Assembly (NCBI RefSeq): GCF_003258355.1 | Contig: NZ_QKPO01000004.1 | Coordinates: 248,001 to 312,000 of the forward strand | DNA: 64,000 nt | Reading direction: 5' to 3' | Source: Confluentibacter sediminis | GTDB lineage: Bacteria; Bacteroidota; Bacteroidia; Flavobacteriales; Flavobacteriaceae | Shown here: positions 43,315-56,300 of the stretch, piece by piece | How the letters are laid out: each line of letters starts with the position of its first letter | How positions within the stretch are numbered: the first letter of the stretch is position 1 | The notes under the pieces: generated by a model | The model's database searches: none | Told to the model about the DNA's origin: nothing | The model's input: the letters and a program-made list of their open reading frames with translations, nothing else | Translations under genes and position numbers: made by a program

Positions 43315-44751
43315 ATGAGAAATTTTACTATTATTATTTTAATTTTTTCTTTTACTAAAGCTATTCATGCCCAAATATTTATAGCTTCGCCTAATTTGGG
43401 TTTTACACAAGCTTGTGCAAGCTCAAGCACTTCTTTTAATGCTTTTACTGTAACATTTTCGTTTACACCCTCAACAGGATTAGCTCCAACCAATCAATTT
43501 ATAATTGAACTTTCTGATGCTTCAGGTAGTTTTACAAACTCAACAATCGTTTTTACTTCGGCTCAAGGAGCAGTAACAACATCGCCAGCAACATTAAGTT
43601 TTTCTTTACCAACCACCACCTCTGGTGAGGCATACAGGGTAAGAATTAAAAGCACAGCTCCGGCATCTGAAAGTCAAGCATCCAATGCCTTTGCGGCCTA
43701 TTATAAAATTCAAGATTCCCCATTCAGTATCAATAATTTAATTGAAACAGGCGTATATTGTGCCGGGGGCAGTTATTTGCTAACCATAGATAATCCTGGA
43801 TTTGGTTCGAATGATTCCCCATTACAATATCCGTCGCTTACGTTTAATTGGTATCGGGAAACTAGCCCTACAACCTCAGTATTTGTGGGGTCGGGAAACA
43901 CTTTCTATGTCAACACGCCTGGGACATATTTTGCTGAAACAAATTATGGAACGTGTACATCAAATTCATTTTCAAATCGAGTGACTATCAGTGAGGCTAC
44001 TTCAGGAGGCGTATCTTCCAACATAAGTTCTAGCTTAGGAAATCCGTACTGTGTAAACGAAGGGCCTACTACATTAACAACTATACATGGTAATGGTTAT
44101 CAATGGTTTAAGGATGGTTCGGCCATCTCTGGAGCAACCAATCAAACTTATGTGACGAATGAATCTGGGAGTTATTCTGTTTCTATCGATTTGGGCGAGT
44201 GTGTTTCAACAGCATCTATTGATTTGGATACTAGTACATTTACAAGTAGTATCGATGTGGAAGAGAATAACATATTAAATGAAGATGAAACGTTGTTGGC
44301 AACGGTAACAACGGATGCTACAAATCCTGAATTTGAATGGTATTTAAATGATGTTATAATTTCTGGGGAAACAGGAAATAGTTATGAAGTAACCCAAGAA
44401 GGCAATTATAAAGTTATCATATACCAAACAAGTGGGTGTATAGCTTCAAAGGAACTTGTTTTTAATGTAACCGAAGCCTTTCCAGATGTAGCTCATATAC
44501 CCAATCTCATTAGTCCCAATGCCGATGGTATTAACGATACTTGGGTCATCCCTCAAAAATATGTAGCAGGAACAAATACGGAAGTCATTATAATGAGTTC
44601 TCAAGGAAAGATCGTATTAAAAACCGATGATTATCAAAATAATTGGCCACAAGATCAAATAGATTTTAAAGACACCAATCCTGTGTATTACTATATCATA
44701 ACAACACAAGATAATCAAATTAAAAAAGGATCAATAACAGTAGTGAAGTAA
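43315..44751 (+). CDS. sprC: SprC-like gliding protein with type B T9SS sorting domain
   Basis: Exported protein of 478 residues. The signal peptide (IIILIFSFTKAIHA) is followed by Q. Beta-sandwich and Ig-like segments follow (GNGYQWFKDGSAISGATNQT, FEWYLNDVIISGETGNSYEV). The last 85 residues form the gliding-motility-associated type B C-terminal domain: PNLISPNADGINDTWVIP, TEVIIMSSQGKIVLKTDD, NPVYYYIITTQDNQIKKGS. This marks it for type IX secretion. Position directly before a SprD-like and a SprB-like gene matches the sprC-sprD-sprB-sprF order of F. johnsoniae, which is why I use the name; it is not based on an alignment. The next gene starts one base after its stop codon. Confidence 0.78.
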   Translation: MRNFTIIILIFSFTKAIHAQIFIASPNLGFTQACASSSTSFNAFTVTFSFTPSTGLAPTNQFIIELSDASGSFTNSTIVFTSAQGAVTTSPATLSFSLPTTTSGEAYRVRIKSTAPASESQASNAFAAYYKIQDSPFSINNLIETGVYCAGGSYLLTIDNPGFGSNDSPLQYPSLTFNWYRETSPTTSVFVGSGNTFYVNTPGTYFAETNYGTCTSNSFSNRVTISEATSGGVSSNISSSLGNPYCVNEGPTTLTTIHGNGYQWFKDGSAISGATNQTYVTNESGSYSVSIDLGECVSTASIDLDTSTFTSSIDVEENNILNEDETLLATVTTDATNPEFEWYLNDVIISGETGNSYEVTQEGNYKVIIYQTSGCIASKELVFNVTEAFPDVAHIPNLISPNADGINDTWVIPQKYVAGTNTEVIIMSSQGKIVLKTDDYQNNWPQDQIDFKDTNPVYYYIITTQDNQIKKGSITVVK

Positions 44752-44752
44752 C

Positions 44753-47185
44753 ATGGTAAAATATATAATATATATGTTTTTATTCATATCTATAGTGGAA
44801 CAATCATATTCTCAAGAAGATGGTGTTGTTGCTTTAGCTTTGCCTGTTCGAAATTCTTTAAAGTTCAATAAATATGCCATCAATCCAACATTCAGTTTTG
44901 TTCGCGAACAGAACAGCTATATAACTTTAACCAATAAAAGAGAGTGGGTTCAATTTAATGATGCACCACAAACTTATTTATTTAGTTATTCTGGTAGGTT
45001 TAATGAAAACATGGGTATTGGTGTTGGGTTGTTTCAACAAAATTATGGGGTTTTAACCACATTTGGCGGTATATTGAATTATGCTTATAACGTCGTTCTT
45101 GATAGAGATAGTAATTTAACTTTTGGAGTGAACTTAGGGGTTTATAAAAGTGGGATTAATGAAGGGAATGTAGTCACCAATTTTCCAGATCCGTCTCTAC
45201 AGAATATACCATCCAACACTGTAATAACAGTAAATCCAGGCATTAACTACGGAACGGCTTTTTTAGATTTTGGGGTGTCTCTTAATAATGTAGCATCATA
45301 CAATTTTACAACTTCCGAACTCATAGAGGAGAATCCAGAACAAAGTATTCAAGGCCATATTATGTACACGGGGTATGTAAACAGTCGTGGTTTTTTTGAT
45401 GAAACTAAATTTTCAGGTTTAGTGAGGTCAGAATTCAAAAAAGATAAAACATTTCTTTCTGGCATTGCAATGTTAACAGTTCCTAAAGGCTTTTGGGCAC
45501 AGGCAGGCTATAATACATTATATGGTTTATCTGGAGGTGTTGGCTTTAATATTAGTTCCCAAATCGCTATTGAGTATAATTATGAAAAGGCTATGGGAGA
45601 TGTATCCACATTCGGTAGTTCTCATGAAATCACATTAGCCTATAAATTTAAAAATCGCTATAAATATAATTATAGCGGAGATGATGATGAAGGTGCTTTA
45701 ATTGCCCCAGTAAAAAAAACGAAATCTGTTGTAGCAAAAAGAAAACCAGCAACAAAGCCTGTTAAAGAACCAAATGTGGATACGGTTGCTAAAGCTCAGA
45801 CAAAAGCAGACGAAGCAGCTAAGTTGAAAGCAGATCAAGAAAACCAAGCAAGATTGGAAGCTGAAGCTAAATTAAAAGCAGAGGAAACAGCAAAACTTAA
45901 GTTGGCTCAAGAGCAGGCAAAAGCGAAAGCAGACGAAGCAGCTAAGTTGAAAGCAGAACAAGAAAACCAAGCAAGATTGGCAGCAGAAGCAAAAGCGAAA
46001 GCAGACGAAGCAGCTAGGTTGAAAGCGGAGCAAGAAAACCAAGCAAGATTGGCAGCGGAAGCTAAATTAAAAGCGGAGGAAGCAGCAAAACTTAAATTGG
46101 CACAAGAGCAAGCAAAAACGAAAGCAGACGAAGCAGCTAGGTTGAAAGCGGAGCAAGAAAACCAAGCAAAATTGGCAGCTGAAGCTAAAGCAAAAGCAGA
46201 TGAAGCAGCCAAAGCGAAATTAGAACAAGAAGCCCTCCAAAATCAAGTAAGGCAAGAAACAAATGATACTATAAGTCAAGTGGACTTAGATGATGTTTTA
46301 GTGGAAGCAACTGGTAGGAATAACACTAAGAAAACTGAAGGTGCGACCCTGTTAACAGCAGACTCTAGCATCGAGCAATATGAATTGTTGATAAAATTGC
46401 GAGAAACAGTAGCTAGTAAAGAACAAGATCTTAAAGATTTAAAAGAAGAAAATGATTTAAGTGAGCAAGGTATTTACAAGGAACCTAAACCATTTAAGAG
46501 TGTTTCTGCAGAAAATGCAGCTATAGAATCTTTAAAATCGGAAATAGATGAGGTGATTAAATCCCAAAATGCTAAAATTAGGCAAATGGAAGAGTCATAT
46601 AATCTGCGATTGAAAACAGTTAAGGATGTAAATGACCCTACGAATGTATCTTATTTAAGTAGAATAAATGCATTAAAAGCAGAACAAGTACAGGCGGTAA
46701 CTACAAGAGGTAATTTATTATCAGCTCTTGAGGACATTAAAGAAGCTACAGAAATCGAGAGAAAACGACGAATTAAACGTGCCGCTTATGATAATGAGCA
46801 AGATAGATATTTAAAAGATCGGGCAGCATTAAGTGCTATTAAACAAAATACACCGCAAAGTACAGTGCCTCTTAAAGAAGAAGATTTAGATTTTGGTGAA
46901 GAACAAAGCAAGAACATACAAATATTTAAAGGTGTTAATAATGTTGAAAGTGGATACTATGCGGTGCTTGCAGTACATAGTGATGTGGCAAAACGGGATG
47001 AGTTCTTAACCAAGGTAGTAGCATCTGGACAAACCGATATCAATTTCTTTTATGATGTAAACACCAGTAAGTATTATATCTACTATCAAAAATATGATAC
47101 CATCGAAGAAGCAAATGATGCTTTAAAGAATAAAGAAAGTAAGCCATATAATAGTAAAATGTCTATGATTAAAATAGAAAATTAA
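44753..47185 (+). CDS. sprD: SprD-like protein: PorP/SprF-type barrel, coiled coil, SPOR-like end
   Basis: Outer-membrane-associated protein of 810 residues. The signal ends QSYS before Q. Residues 25-310 resemble the PorP/SprF family beta-barrel (NKYAINPTFSFVREQNSYIT, FNENMGIGVGLFQQNYGVLT, GFWAQAGYNTLYGLSGGVGF). Residues 350-490 are an Ala/Lys/Glu repeat predicted to be a long coiled coil, TolA-like. Further helical sequence follows, and residues 725-810 resemble a SPOR domain (GVNNVESGYYAVLAVHSDVA, KYYIYYQKYDTIEEANDALK), which could bind denuded peptidoglycan. It would thus tie a surface adhesin export site to the cell wall. It starts one base after sprC, so the two are coupled. Confidence 0.8.
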   Translation: MVKYIIYMFLFISIVEQSYSQEDGVVALALPVRNSLKFNKYAINPTFSFVREQNSYITLTNKREWVQFNDAPQTYLFSYSGRFNENMGIGVGLFQQNYGVLTTFGGILNYAYNVVLDRDSNLTFGVNLGVYKSGINEGNVVTNFPDPSLQNIPSNTVITVNPGINYGTAFLDFGVSLNNVASYNFTTSELIEENPEQSIQGHIMYTGYVNSRGFFDETKFSGLVRSEFKKDKTFLSGIAMLTVPKGFWAQAGYNTLYGLSGGVGFNISSQIAIEYNYEKAMGDVSTFGSSHEITLAYKFKNRYKYNYSGDDDEGALIAPVKKTKSVVAKRKPATKPVKEPNVDTVAKAQTKADEAAKLKADQENQARLEAEAKLKAEETAKLKLAQEQAKAKADEAAKLKAEQENQARLAAEAKAKADEAARLKAEQENQARLAAEAKLKAEEAAKLKLAQEQAKTKADEAARLKAEQENQAKLAAEAKAKADEAAKAKLEQEALQNQVRQETNDTISQVDLDDVLVEATGRNNTKKTEGATLLTADSSIEQYELLIKLRETVASKEQDLKDLKEENDLSEQGIYKEPKPFKSVSAENAAIESLKSEIDEVIKSQNAKIRQMEESYNLRLKTVKDVNDPTNVSYLSRINALKAEQVQAVTTRGNLLSALEDIKEATEIERKRRIKRAAYDNEQDRYLKDRAALSAIKQNTPQSTVPLKEEDLDFGEEQSKNIQIFKGVNNVESGYYAVLAVHSDVAKRDEFLTKVVASGQTDINFFYDVNTSKYYIYYQKYDTIEEANDALKNKESKPYNSKMSMIKIEN
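45802..46218 (+). repeat. DNA repeat encoding the AKE coiled coil of SprD
   Basis: Tandem, imperfect units of about 24 and 41 codons alternate, each beginning KADEAAKLKAEQENQARL and ending AEAKAKA or KLAQEQAKA. The DNA copies are very similar, so the repeat number can change by slippage or recombination. Confidence 0.8.
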
Positions 47186-47351
47186 TATATGAATCGCCAT
47201 GATTTGTAAACCCAAACACCAATGAAAATAAAGTGATACCATATGACCTTTAAAAAGCAATGAATATTTACATATGAAACAAAACTAAACAGCCTAAACT
47301 CTTTTCCTTAACCCCCCAAATTAAGAAAAAGAAATAACTAAAAATAACCCC

Positions 47352-50300
47352 ATGAAAAAGCCTACTCATTTTAAAATTGTATTTGCAATTTTGATGCTCT
47401 TTTTGAGTATTCAATCTTTCGCCCAAAACCTGGTTCCTTTTGTCACAAGATATGACGAAGCTATTAAAGGAGACATGCTTTTAATAGGAAACAGTAATTT
47501 AAGCGTACACCCTACAGATCCTTACAACTATACTGGAACCAACAGTAGCTACAACAATGAAGGGTCAAATAATAAAAACCGGATGGTATATGTGGACATC
47601 GATGGCGACAACGCGACATTTAATTCTAGTAGCGCAGATTTAGATGTTCCAAATACTGCGAGTTGTTATCAAATAGTGTATGCTGGTTTATATTGGAGTT
47701 CTGTAGTAAGTGGAACTACCCCAATGGCAAATATTAAATTTAAAACCCCAGGAAGTAGTGCGTATGTAGATATCACAGGAACCCAAATTTATTATCAAAA
47801 TTCTTCAGATAACAGAAACTCTAATACTTATGTTTATTATAGAGATGTAACCGATATATTATCCACTCTTAGTAATCCAGAAGGAACTTACACAGTTGCC
47901 AATATATCATCTATGACCTCTGCAATGATGAATAGTGGAAGTGGTCTTAATACAGAAGGCTTGTCCGCGGGATGGTCGCTGTTTGTGATATATGAAGATC
48001 CTCTTTTGCCAAGTAAATATATCACCTCATTTGACGGATTTACAAAAATAGATAATCAAGCCCCTAACAATGAACAAACGTTTCCTATAAATGGTTTCCA
48101 AACCATACCAACGGGACCAGTTCGTGCAAAATACGCTTTTAGTGCTTTGGAAGGGGATAGGGCATGGTCTGGAGATTATTTACAAATTAATGGTACTAGC
48201 ATTAGTGCCACAACGGTAGGTGGTACAACGATACGTCCTAGTAATAATTTTTTCAATAGTTCCGTATCTATTATAGATCCAAATACAAATGCGCCCGTAC
48301 TTTTTACAGATCGAAACCCGGAAAGTGCCAATACGTTAGGCTTTGATGCTGGAATCATTAATATTCCAAACGCAGACAAAAGTGTTATAGCAAATGGGGC
48401 GACTTCAGCCAATATTAAGTTAGGGACTAATACGGATATTTATTACTTCTATTTTAGTGCTTTCGCTATTGAAATTATAGCCCCAAATATTGTACTAACT
48501 AAAATAGTTGAAGATGCTGCGGGCAATGATATTGGTGGTCAAGTAGTAGATTTGGGTGACGAACTTAATTATGTGATAGGGTTTCAAAATACAGGAAATG
48601 ATAATGCAACCGATATGACCATTAGGGATATATTACCCACCAATGTGGTGTTTAATTATCCATCAGACATCGATTTATTACCTGCAGGTGTTACCGTTAA
48701 AAGTTATAACCCTACTACTCGCGAACTTATATTCAATATAGACGAATCTGTTGTAAAAGAGAAAGATCCAGTATCTGAAATTCGTTTTAAAGTTACTGTT
48801 GTTTCCACATGTAGTTTATTAAGTGATGCTTGTTCTAATAGTATTGATAATCAGGCTTATTCGACTTATAAGGGTACTATAAATTCTGATTTCACTATTT
48901 CCGACGACCCAAGTTATGCAAGTAATACCGGATGTTTATTAACGCCAGGCGCAACCAATTTTTTAGCAGATTTAAACGATTGTACTTTTGAAGAAAACAT
49001 TGTGCTATGTGGTTCGGATGTGGTTTTAACGGCTGGGGAGGGTTATGATGCTTATTCATGGTCAACGAGTCCTTCGGGAACACCAGTTATTGGTACTAAT
49101 CAATCCATCACAGTTACGAGTCCTGGGACATATTATGTCCATAATACGGCAACAGCACCTTGCCAATCCATCGATCAGATTTTTGAGGTTATTACATATG
49201 GAGCAGGTGTCACGAATCCCGTTTTACCTTTTGCAGATGAAGTAGTTATTTGCCCTAATGATGGAAAAGAACTGCCTAATATTTTCTTATGTGGTGCTAA
49301 TGATTCTAGATTTATTCAAACCAATATTACAGATACCTCTTCTATGATATGGGAAAAACTAGATGAATCCAGTTGTTCTGCTGTTGTAGATCAAGATTGT
49401 GCTAACGAAAGTGATACTTGTACATGGAATCAAGTGGCTACAGGTCCGGATTATTTAGCGGATACTGCGGGCCAATATAAGTTAACTTTAAATTATACGG
49501 GTGGTTGTTATAATGAATTTTATTTTAATGTTTATGAGAATTTATTAATTCCTAAGGTCACACCAAGGGATATTTTTTGTACGACTCCAGGACAAATAAC
49601 CGTTAACAATGTACCTAGTGGCTATTTATATAGTATTGATGGTGTAAATTATCAAACAGAAAATGTGTTTGTAATTAATACGCCAAATGTATACACGGTG
49701 TATGTTAAACAAGATGGTGTAACACCTAATCCTTGTATTTTTACGGTACCAGCTGTTCAAATAAGACAACGGGATTTTACGGTTTCTACCATTATAACAC
49801 AACCTTTATGTCATGATGAATTGGGTAGCGTTACATTGGCCGCAAACGATGTGCGTCCACAGTATTACTTTTCTATTTATCAAGGTGCTACAGAGGTAGA
49901 TCGTGTAGGGCCGATTATGGAAAATAGTCATCCTTTTTTGAATCTAAATCCAGGAACCTATACTGTAAATGTATCAACAGATGATGGGTGTACTTTTACG
50001 GATACCATTGAGATTATCAATCCACCATTATTAACGGCTACATCGGCACTTACTACGCCATTAACATGTACCGATGGCGAGATTACGGTGTACCCAAGTG
50101 GTGGTACAGCACCATATTATTATTTTGTAAATGGCTCAACGGAATTTCAATCTACCCCACAAATACCAGTAACAGCACCAGGTCGTAACTATAATATTAC
50201 CGTGGTAGATGCCAATGATTGTTCGGTAACAACTTCTATTACTGTCTATCCTATTCCGGCACCAGAATATACTGTCGATCATACAGATATATTATGTTAC

Positions 50301-53300
50301 AATTCCAATGATGGAGTCATCCATTTTAATGTTACCAATGCGAATGGTTATACGGTTGCATATAGTATAGATAATGGTGCAACCTATAGTGCCAATCCCA
50401 CATTTTCAAATCTAAGTCCGGGAGATTATCTTGCAAACATAAGATATTCTTTAAATGGTGTTGAGTGTTTTAGTGCCACACAAACAATTAGTATTACACA
50501 GCCTGATAGTGCTGTAACCGCTTCGGCAGGCGTTTCGAAATTAGCTTGTGACCCTTCTGGAGAAGGTAGACTACGCATTACGAATCCACAAGGAGGTAAA
50601 GCACCATATGAATATAGTTTTGATAATCAAGCGACTTGGACAACTACAAATGAAGCTGATGTAGCTCCGGGAACCTATACCTTATATATTAGGGATGCCA
50701 ACGGTTGTATATTCCCAATGACAGGTATTACTTTAGACCCAGTACCAGTGGCACCCACTATAGATATTTCTGATCCTGATTTTAATTGTGATGGTAGTGC
50801 TAACGCAACGGTAACTGTAACAAATTCTGGAACAGAGTCTTTTAACTATAGGTATTTATTGGATGGTGTTGAGAATACCAATACCACAGATCCAACCGTA
50901 TTTTTAAATGTTCCAGACGGCACACATACTGTAACTGTGGAATATGTTCTATCAACGGTGCCAACATATAGTAATTTATTATATGAAACGTTTGGTTATG
51001 GAGATGATACGACGTCTCCAGGAATCAACACGGCATATTATTGTTTCGAACGACAAGTTGTAGCTACACAATGTAAAGGCAGTATACAAATTAATGATGG
51101 TGATTATTCTGTAACGTCTCATATTGTAAGTCCATTTGCAGGTTGGGTAAACCCCGTAGATCATACACCACCAACGAATCCAGTAACTCCAAAAGGACGA
51201 TATTTGGTCGTTAATATTGGAGCATCCATACCAAAAACTGAGATTTTATATGAAAAACAAATAAACGACATCATTCCTAACCAGCCCATCAATGTGGAGT
51301 TTTATGCTATGAATTTAGTGAAATCACCCAGTAATATATATGATCCTAATTTATTGGTCGCATTGGTTGATGGCTCTGGCACAGAGATTTCTTCCTTCAC
51401 TACTGGAAATATTCCAAAAAGTGGACAATGGGAAAATTATCCTAAAACACCTATGACTCTAAATCCAGGGGCAAATACAAGTTTGAAATTCATAGTGAGG
51501 TCTAACGTCCAGCAAACTAGTGGAAATGATGTTGCCATTGATGACATTAGAGTATATCAATTGCCAGAAAGCTGTGTAACTACAGTAGATTTTCCATTTA
51601 TTGTAGCATCAGGAAATGCGTTTACAGCAGACATTATAGGATTTAGTAATATTAGTTGTAGTGGAAGTGCAGATGGCTCTATTACCATTTCTGCACAAAA
51701 TTTTGATCCCGCAAAAGGATTTCAGTATTCTATAGACAATGGCGTGACTTGGAATACCCAAATGACCTCACCTTATACCATTACAGGGCTAGCACCAACT
51801 AGTTATAACATTCAAATACGTTATGATGATGTGACAACGGGTTGTAGTTTTCCATTTACCCAAGATATTACCGAACCGAACCCTGTAGAAGTGACGGTCT
51901 CTGGAACACCAGTAACCTGTCTTATGGGATCTACGGTGACAGCGTCTGCCACAGGAGGCTCTCCAGCATATTCTTATGAATTAATAGATGCATCATTAAA
52001 TTCTATACCTTTTCCTAGTAGTGGTATTTTAACCGATATCGCCGCAGGAGATTATATAGTAAAAGTAACGGATGCCAATGGATGTTCAGATACAGAACGG
52101 CTTAACTTAGTGGCACCAGAAATTCCTGAATTATCTATAAGTAATACCTCAGATTATTGTTATGATGCTACTGATGGAGCAACTCTAGTTGTTGATGCCT
52201 CAGGAGGTCAAGCACCTTACGAGTATAGTATTAATGGCAATGCCTTCCAAACAAGTAATACATTTTCAAATTTAACACCTGGAACTTATACCCTTACGGT
52301 AAGAGATGCTTATGGATGTACCGATACGTTGTCAGAAACGATTGAGCCTCAATTAACGGCAAGTGCTGTTTTAACCAAAGATTTAGATTGTGTATCTCCG
52401 GGAGCCATTATTGAGGGAACTATTTTTGGAGGATATGCGCCTTATACCTATTCAGTTTCTGTAAATGGCGCTGCCTATGGGGCTCCTGTAAATGTTGTCG
52501 GTACTACTTTTAGTTATACAACTTCAACCGACGGAACTTATCGATTTCTTATTACGGATGCTAATGCTAATCCTAATGGTTGTACTTTCGAATCTAGGGA
52601 GGTATTGGTCGCTCCTATTTCTTACCCTGAAATTAGTTCAATATCTGCAACTGATAATTTGTGCTATGGCGATAATAATGGTTCAATTCAAATAACAATT
52701 AATAATACCGTAGGAACACCACCATTTGTAATTAATGTATATAACGACACAACAGGGTTTAACTATGGAACTCAAACAACAGGCTTGCCAGCTGGGGATT
52801 ATACTGTTACTTTAACAGATGGAAAAGGTTGTACAGATGTAGAAACTATAACCATTAATCAGCCGACTGCGATTGATTTTGATTTAATAAAAGAAGATAT
52901 TACTTGTAACAATCCTGGAGGATCCAGTTTAGGATCCATTACCATTCAAAATGTTACAGGAGGAACGGCTCCTTTTACTTATTTCATTACAAATAACTTT
53001 GGAGACGTTATTCCAGGTAATCCATACTCAGCAACTTCAAATGAAAATCATACGTTTAATATTATAAATTATGGTGTTTATACTATAAATGTTATTGACT
53101 CAAATGGTTGTAGTCTTTCTAAACAGGAAACCATAGCTTCACCTCCTTCTGATTTATCAATAAATATAGACACATCTGTTCCAGATTGTACCACAGGAGG
53201 GACAGCTACAGTACAAGCAATATCTCCTTTAGGCAGTGGGAATTATGAATTTGGTATTTTAGAATTTAATACAGCACCATATACTTTAAATTATTTAACA

Positions 53301-56300
53301 CCAGATGTTTCAACACCTGATACAAGAACATTTACAAATTTAACACCAGGTATTGTTTACACATTTGTTGTACATGATCTTACAACAGATTGCTATTTTG
53401 TTAAATCTGCAGATTTTGCTATACCAGCAGCTTCTACCTTAACGTCCTCTGTCATTCCGAATAATGTTGTTTGCCAAGGAGAAAATAATGGTAGTGTTAC
53501 CTTTACAATTGATAATTTTGACAGTACAACAACTTCGGTTGATTACGGTATTTATACAGCTTATACAAATGTATTAATTGGTTCTATAGTCAATCTGCCT
53601 GTTACTTTTGGAACTCCTTCTACAGTAACCACTCCATCTCCCGGTAGTTTAGCTCCAGGTCAATATTATCTTGTTTTTACTGAAAACGGTACAGGTTCTT
53701 TTAACGGATGTAAATCAGCATCGGTTATTTTTGAAATCAATGAATCCGCTATAGATCTAAGCATAACAGCCTCTGTAGTTAAAAATGCCAATTGTAATCC
53801 TAGTTCGGGAGTTATAAGTGCTATTGCAAGAGATGGAACCGCTCCTTATGTCTATCAATTAACCACATCGGCTACGCCCCCTTTAACAACAGATCCTTCA
53901 TGGGCATCTTCAAATACATTTAATAGAGATGCTGGTAGTTATTATGCACATGTTAAAGATGCTTATGGTTGTATTAAGACAGCATTAGTTACAGTATTAC
54001 CCCAAGATCCAGAACCTGTTTTAGCTGCTGTAGTAGTCTCTAATCAATGTACAGCAGTAGAAGGCGGATTTACAATAGATGTTTCGTTAACAACTAGTGG
54101 TATTGCACCACATAGCTTTAGTATTGACGGAGGAGCCTTTCAAACAAGAACCGCACCGTTTACCATATCAAATTTATCATCTGGAACCCATACTGTTGAG
54201 GTAAAAGATTCTAACGGATGTGGCAATTTAGTGTCTGTAGATATTGTGCCTCCGGTTAGTTTAACACCTACAGTAACAACATTACCATCTTGTAGTGATG
54301 ATGATGGTGTGATTACTGTAACAGGATCGGGTGGCTCTGGAAACTATTCATTTGCAATAAGTCCAAGTGCAGGATCAATAACTTCGACTGCTACTGGATT
54401 TTCAGGAGTGCCTTCAGGTACCTATACCATTACCGTTACAGATACTACCACAGGTTGTACCAAACCTGCTACTGTAACTTTAGAAGCAGCCACACCTGTA
54501 ACATTTACAACAACGCCAACAGATGTAAGTTGTTATTTAGGTAGCGATGGTACGATTACTGTAAACTTACCAGCAGGTAATGATAATCCTGTTTATACCT
54601 ATGAAATCACAGCACCCATTATAGTAGCTCCTCAAACATCCAATGTGTTTGCAGGATTAGCTGCAGGAACCTATACCGTGGTGGTAACTTCTGGTAGAGG
54701 GTGTGTGGAAACAGATGACGTAAAAATAGGTCAACCAGCCGATATTGTTGTCTCTGACCCCACAGTAAATTATGAGTGTACATCAGGAAAAAATAGTTCT
54801 AATTCTGCTACCATTACAGTAAATAGCGTCAAGGGTGGTTCTGGAGCTTATACCCGTTATGAATTTATTAAAGATGCTACGTCTACACAAAATGCAGAAG
54901 TTGTACAATCTGGGCCCAATAATGTATATACCGAAACAAATTTATCAGGTGGCAACTATACCATCAATGTGTATGATAATAAAGGGTGTATGGGAACTAC
55001 TACAATTGAACTATTTGTTTCTATAAGCAACTTAAATGTAGCTGTTATACCTATTACATGTGCTAAGGGTGAAGATATAACCGTTTCAGTAACCAGTTCA
55101 GGAGTAGGTACGCCTGACTTACGATATACTGTAAAAGATATTGTTGGTTCTGTATTAGGAGCGGTTTATAGCCAAACCAATACAACAAAAGATATTTCTG
55201 CAGACTTTACAGACTTACCAGTTGGGAATTATATCATTACGGTTGAAAATCTAGATACAGGATGTAGCCTGCAAACCACACATTATGTAAGCAATCCTAA
55301 TACATTTGATTTGGCTATTGATCCTCCGGTTGATGTCACTTGTTTTAGTGCTTCTGATGGTAGCGTTAAGTTTACTTTTATAGATAGATCGCCTATCCCA
55401 ACAGATGAATCAGGGCCATTTAGTTATGATGTCTTTAATGTAACGGATTTAGTAAATCCTGTTACTTCTGGAACAACGAGTGATGCAGGTCCAGTAGCTA
55501 TTCCAAATTTGGCAGCAGGAACTTATGAGATTATAGCGACTTTAATAAATTCCCCATATTGTGAAGCAAAAAGAAGATTTACAATTACAGGACCAACAGC
55601 CGCTTTAGCGATTGCAGAAACCCACACAGAAATCACCTGTGTGAGTGGTAATAATGATGGAACTATTTCTGCAAGCGCTACCGGTGGTTGGCCAGGAGGG
55701 TATGAATATGAGTTATCGGGTACAACTTTATTAGGAGATCCCATACCTACAATACCATACTCTTCAAACGGAACATTTACAAACCTGTCAGCAGGGAATT
55801 ATACAGTAAGTGTAAGAAATAGTAATAGTAGAGGGTGTACTGATTCAAAAAGTTTTCCATTAATAAACCCAAAACCAATTATAGTAAATGCAAGTTCAGA
55901 TATTACCATGTTATCTTGTTTTGGAGCTAAAAACGCAACCATTACCGTAGATTTACCAACAGGTGGTCAAGGCAGTAATTATTCTTATACATTAAATACT
56001 ATTTTCCCTACTGTAAGTTCATCAGGGCCTCAATTGTCACCTGTATTCTCCGGATTAGGGGCAGGAAAGTATTCCATTACAGTAACCGATGGTTTCAGTT
56101 GTAGTGGGACTTTAATAGATAATATTGTTATAGAAGAACCAGCACCAGTTCAAGCAAGCTTGGTGAAAGCAACTTCGCAAACATGCTTAACTCAGTCAGA
56201 GTTAACACTGAGTGCTACGGGTGGTACAGAACGTTATGAATATAGTGATTCAGCTACTTTTGGTACTATTTTAGGATCATTCACATCGGCATCGCCCATA

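Noticed and set aside
45907-46212. 101-codon open frame on the minus strand, rich in Ala, Ser and Phe
   Set aside because: It is the mirror of the Ala/Lys/Glu repeat of sprD; the repeated codons keep the opposite strand open by chance.
45802-46218. Regular DNA repeat that could look like a CRISPR-type array
   Set aside because: Units are contiguous, in frame and encode a coiled coil; there are no unique spacers and no cas genes.
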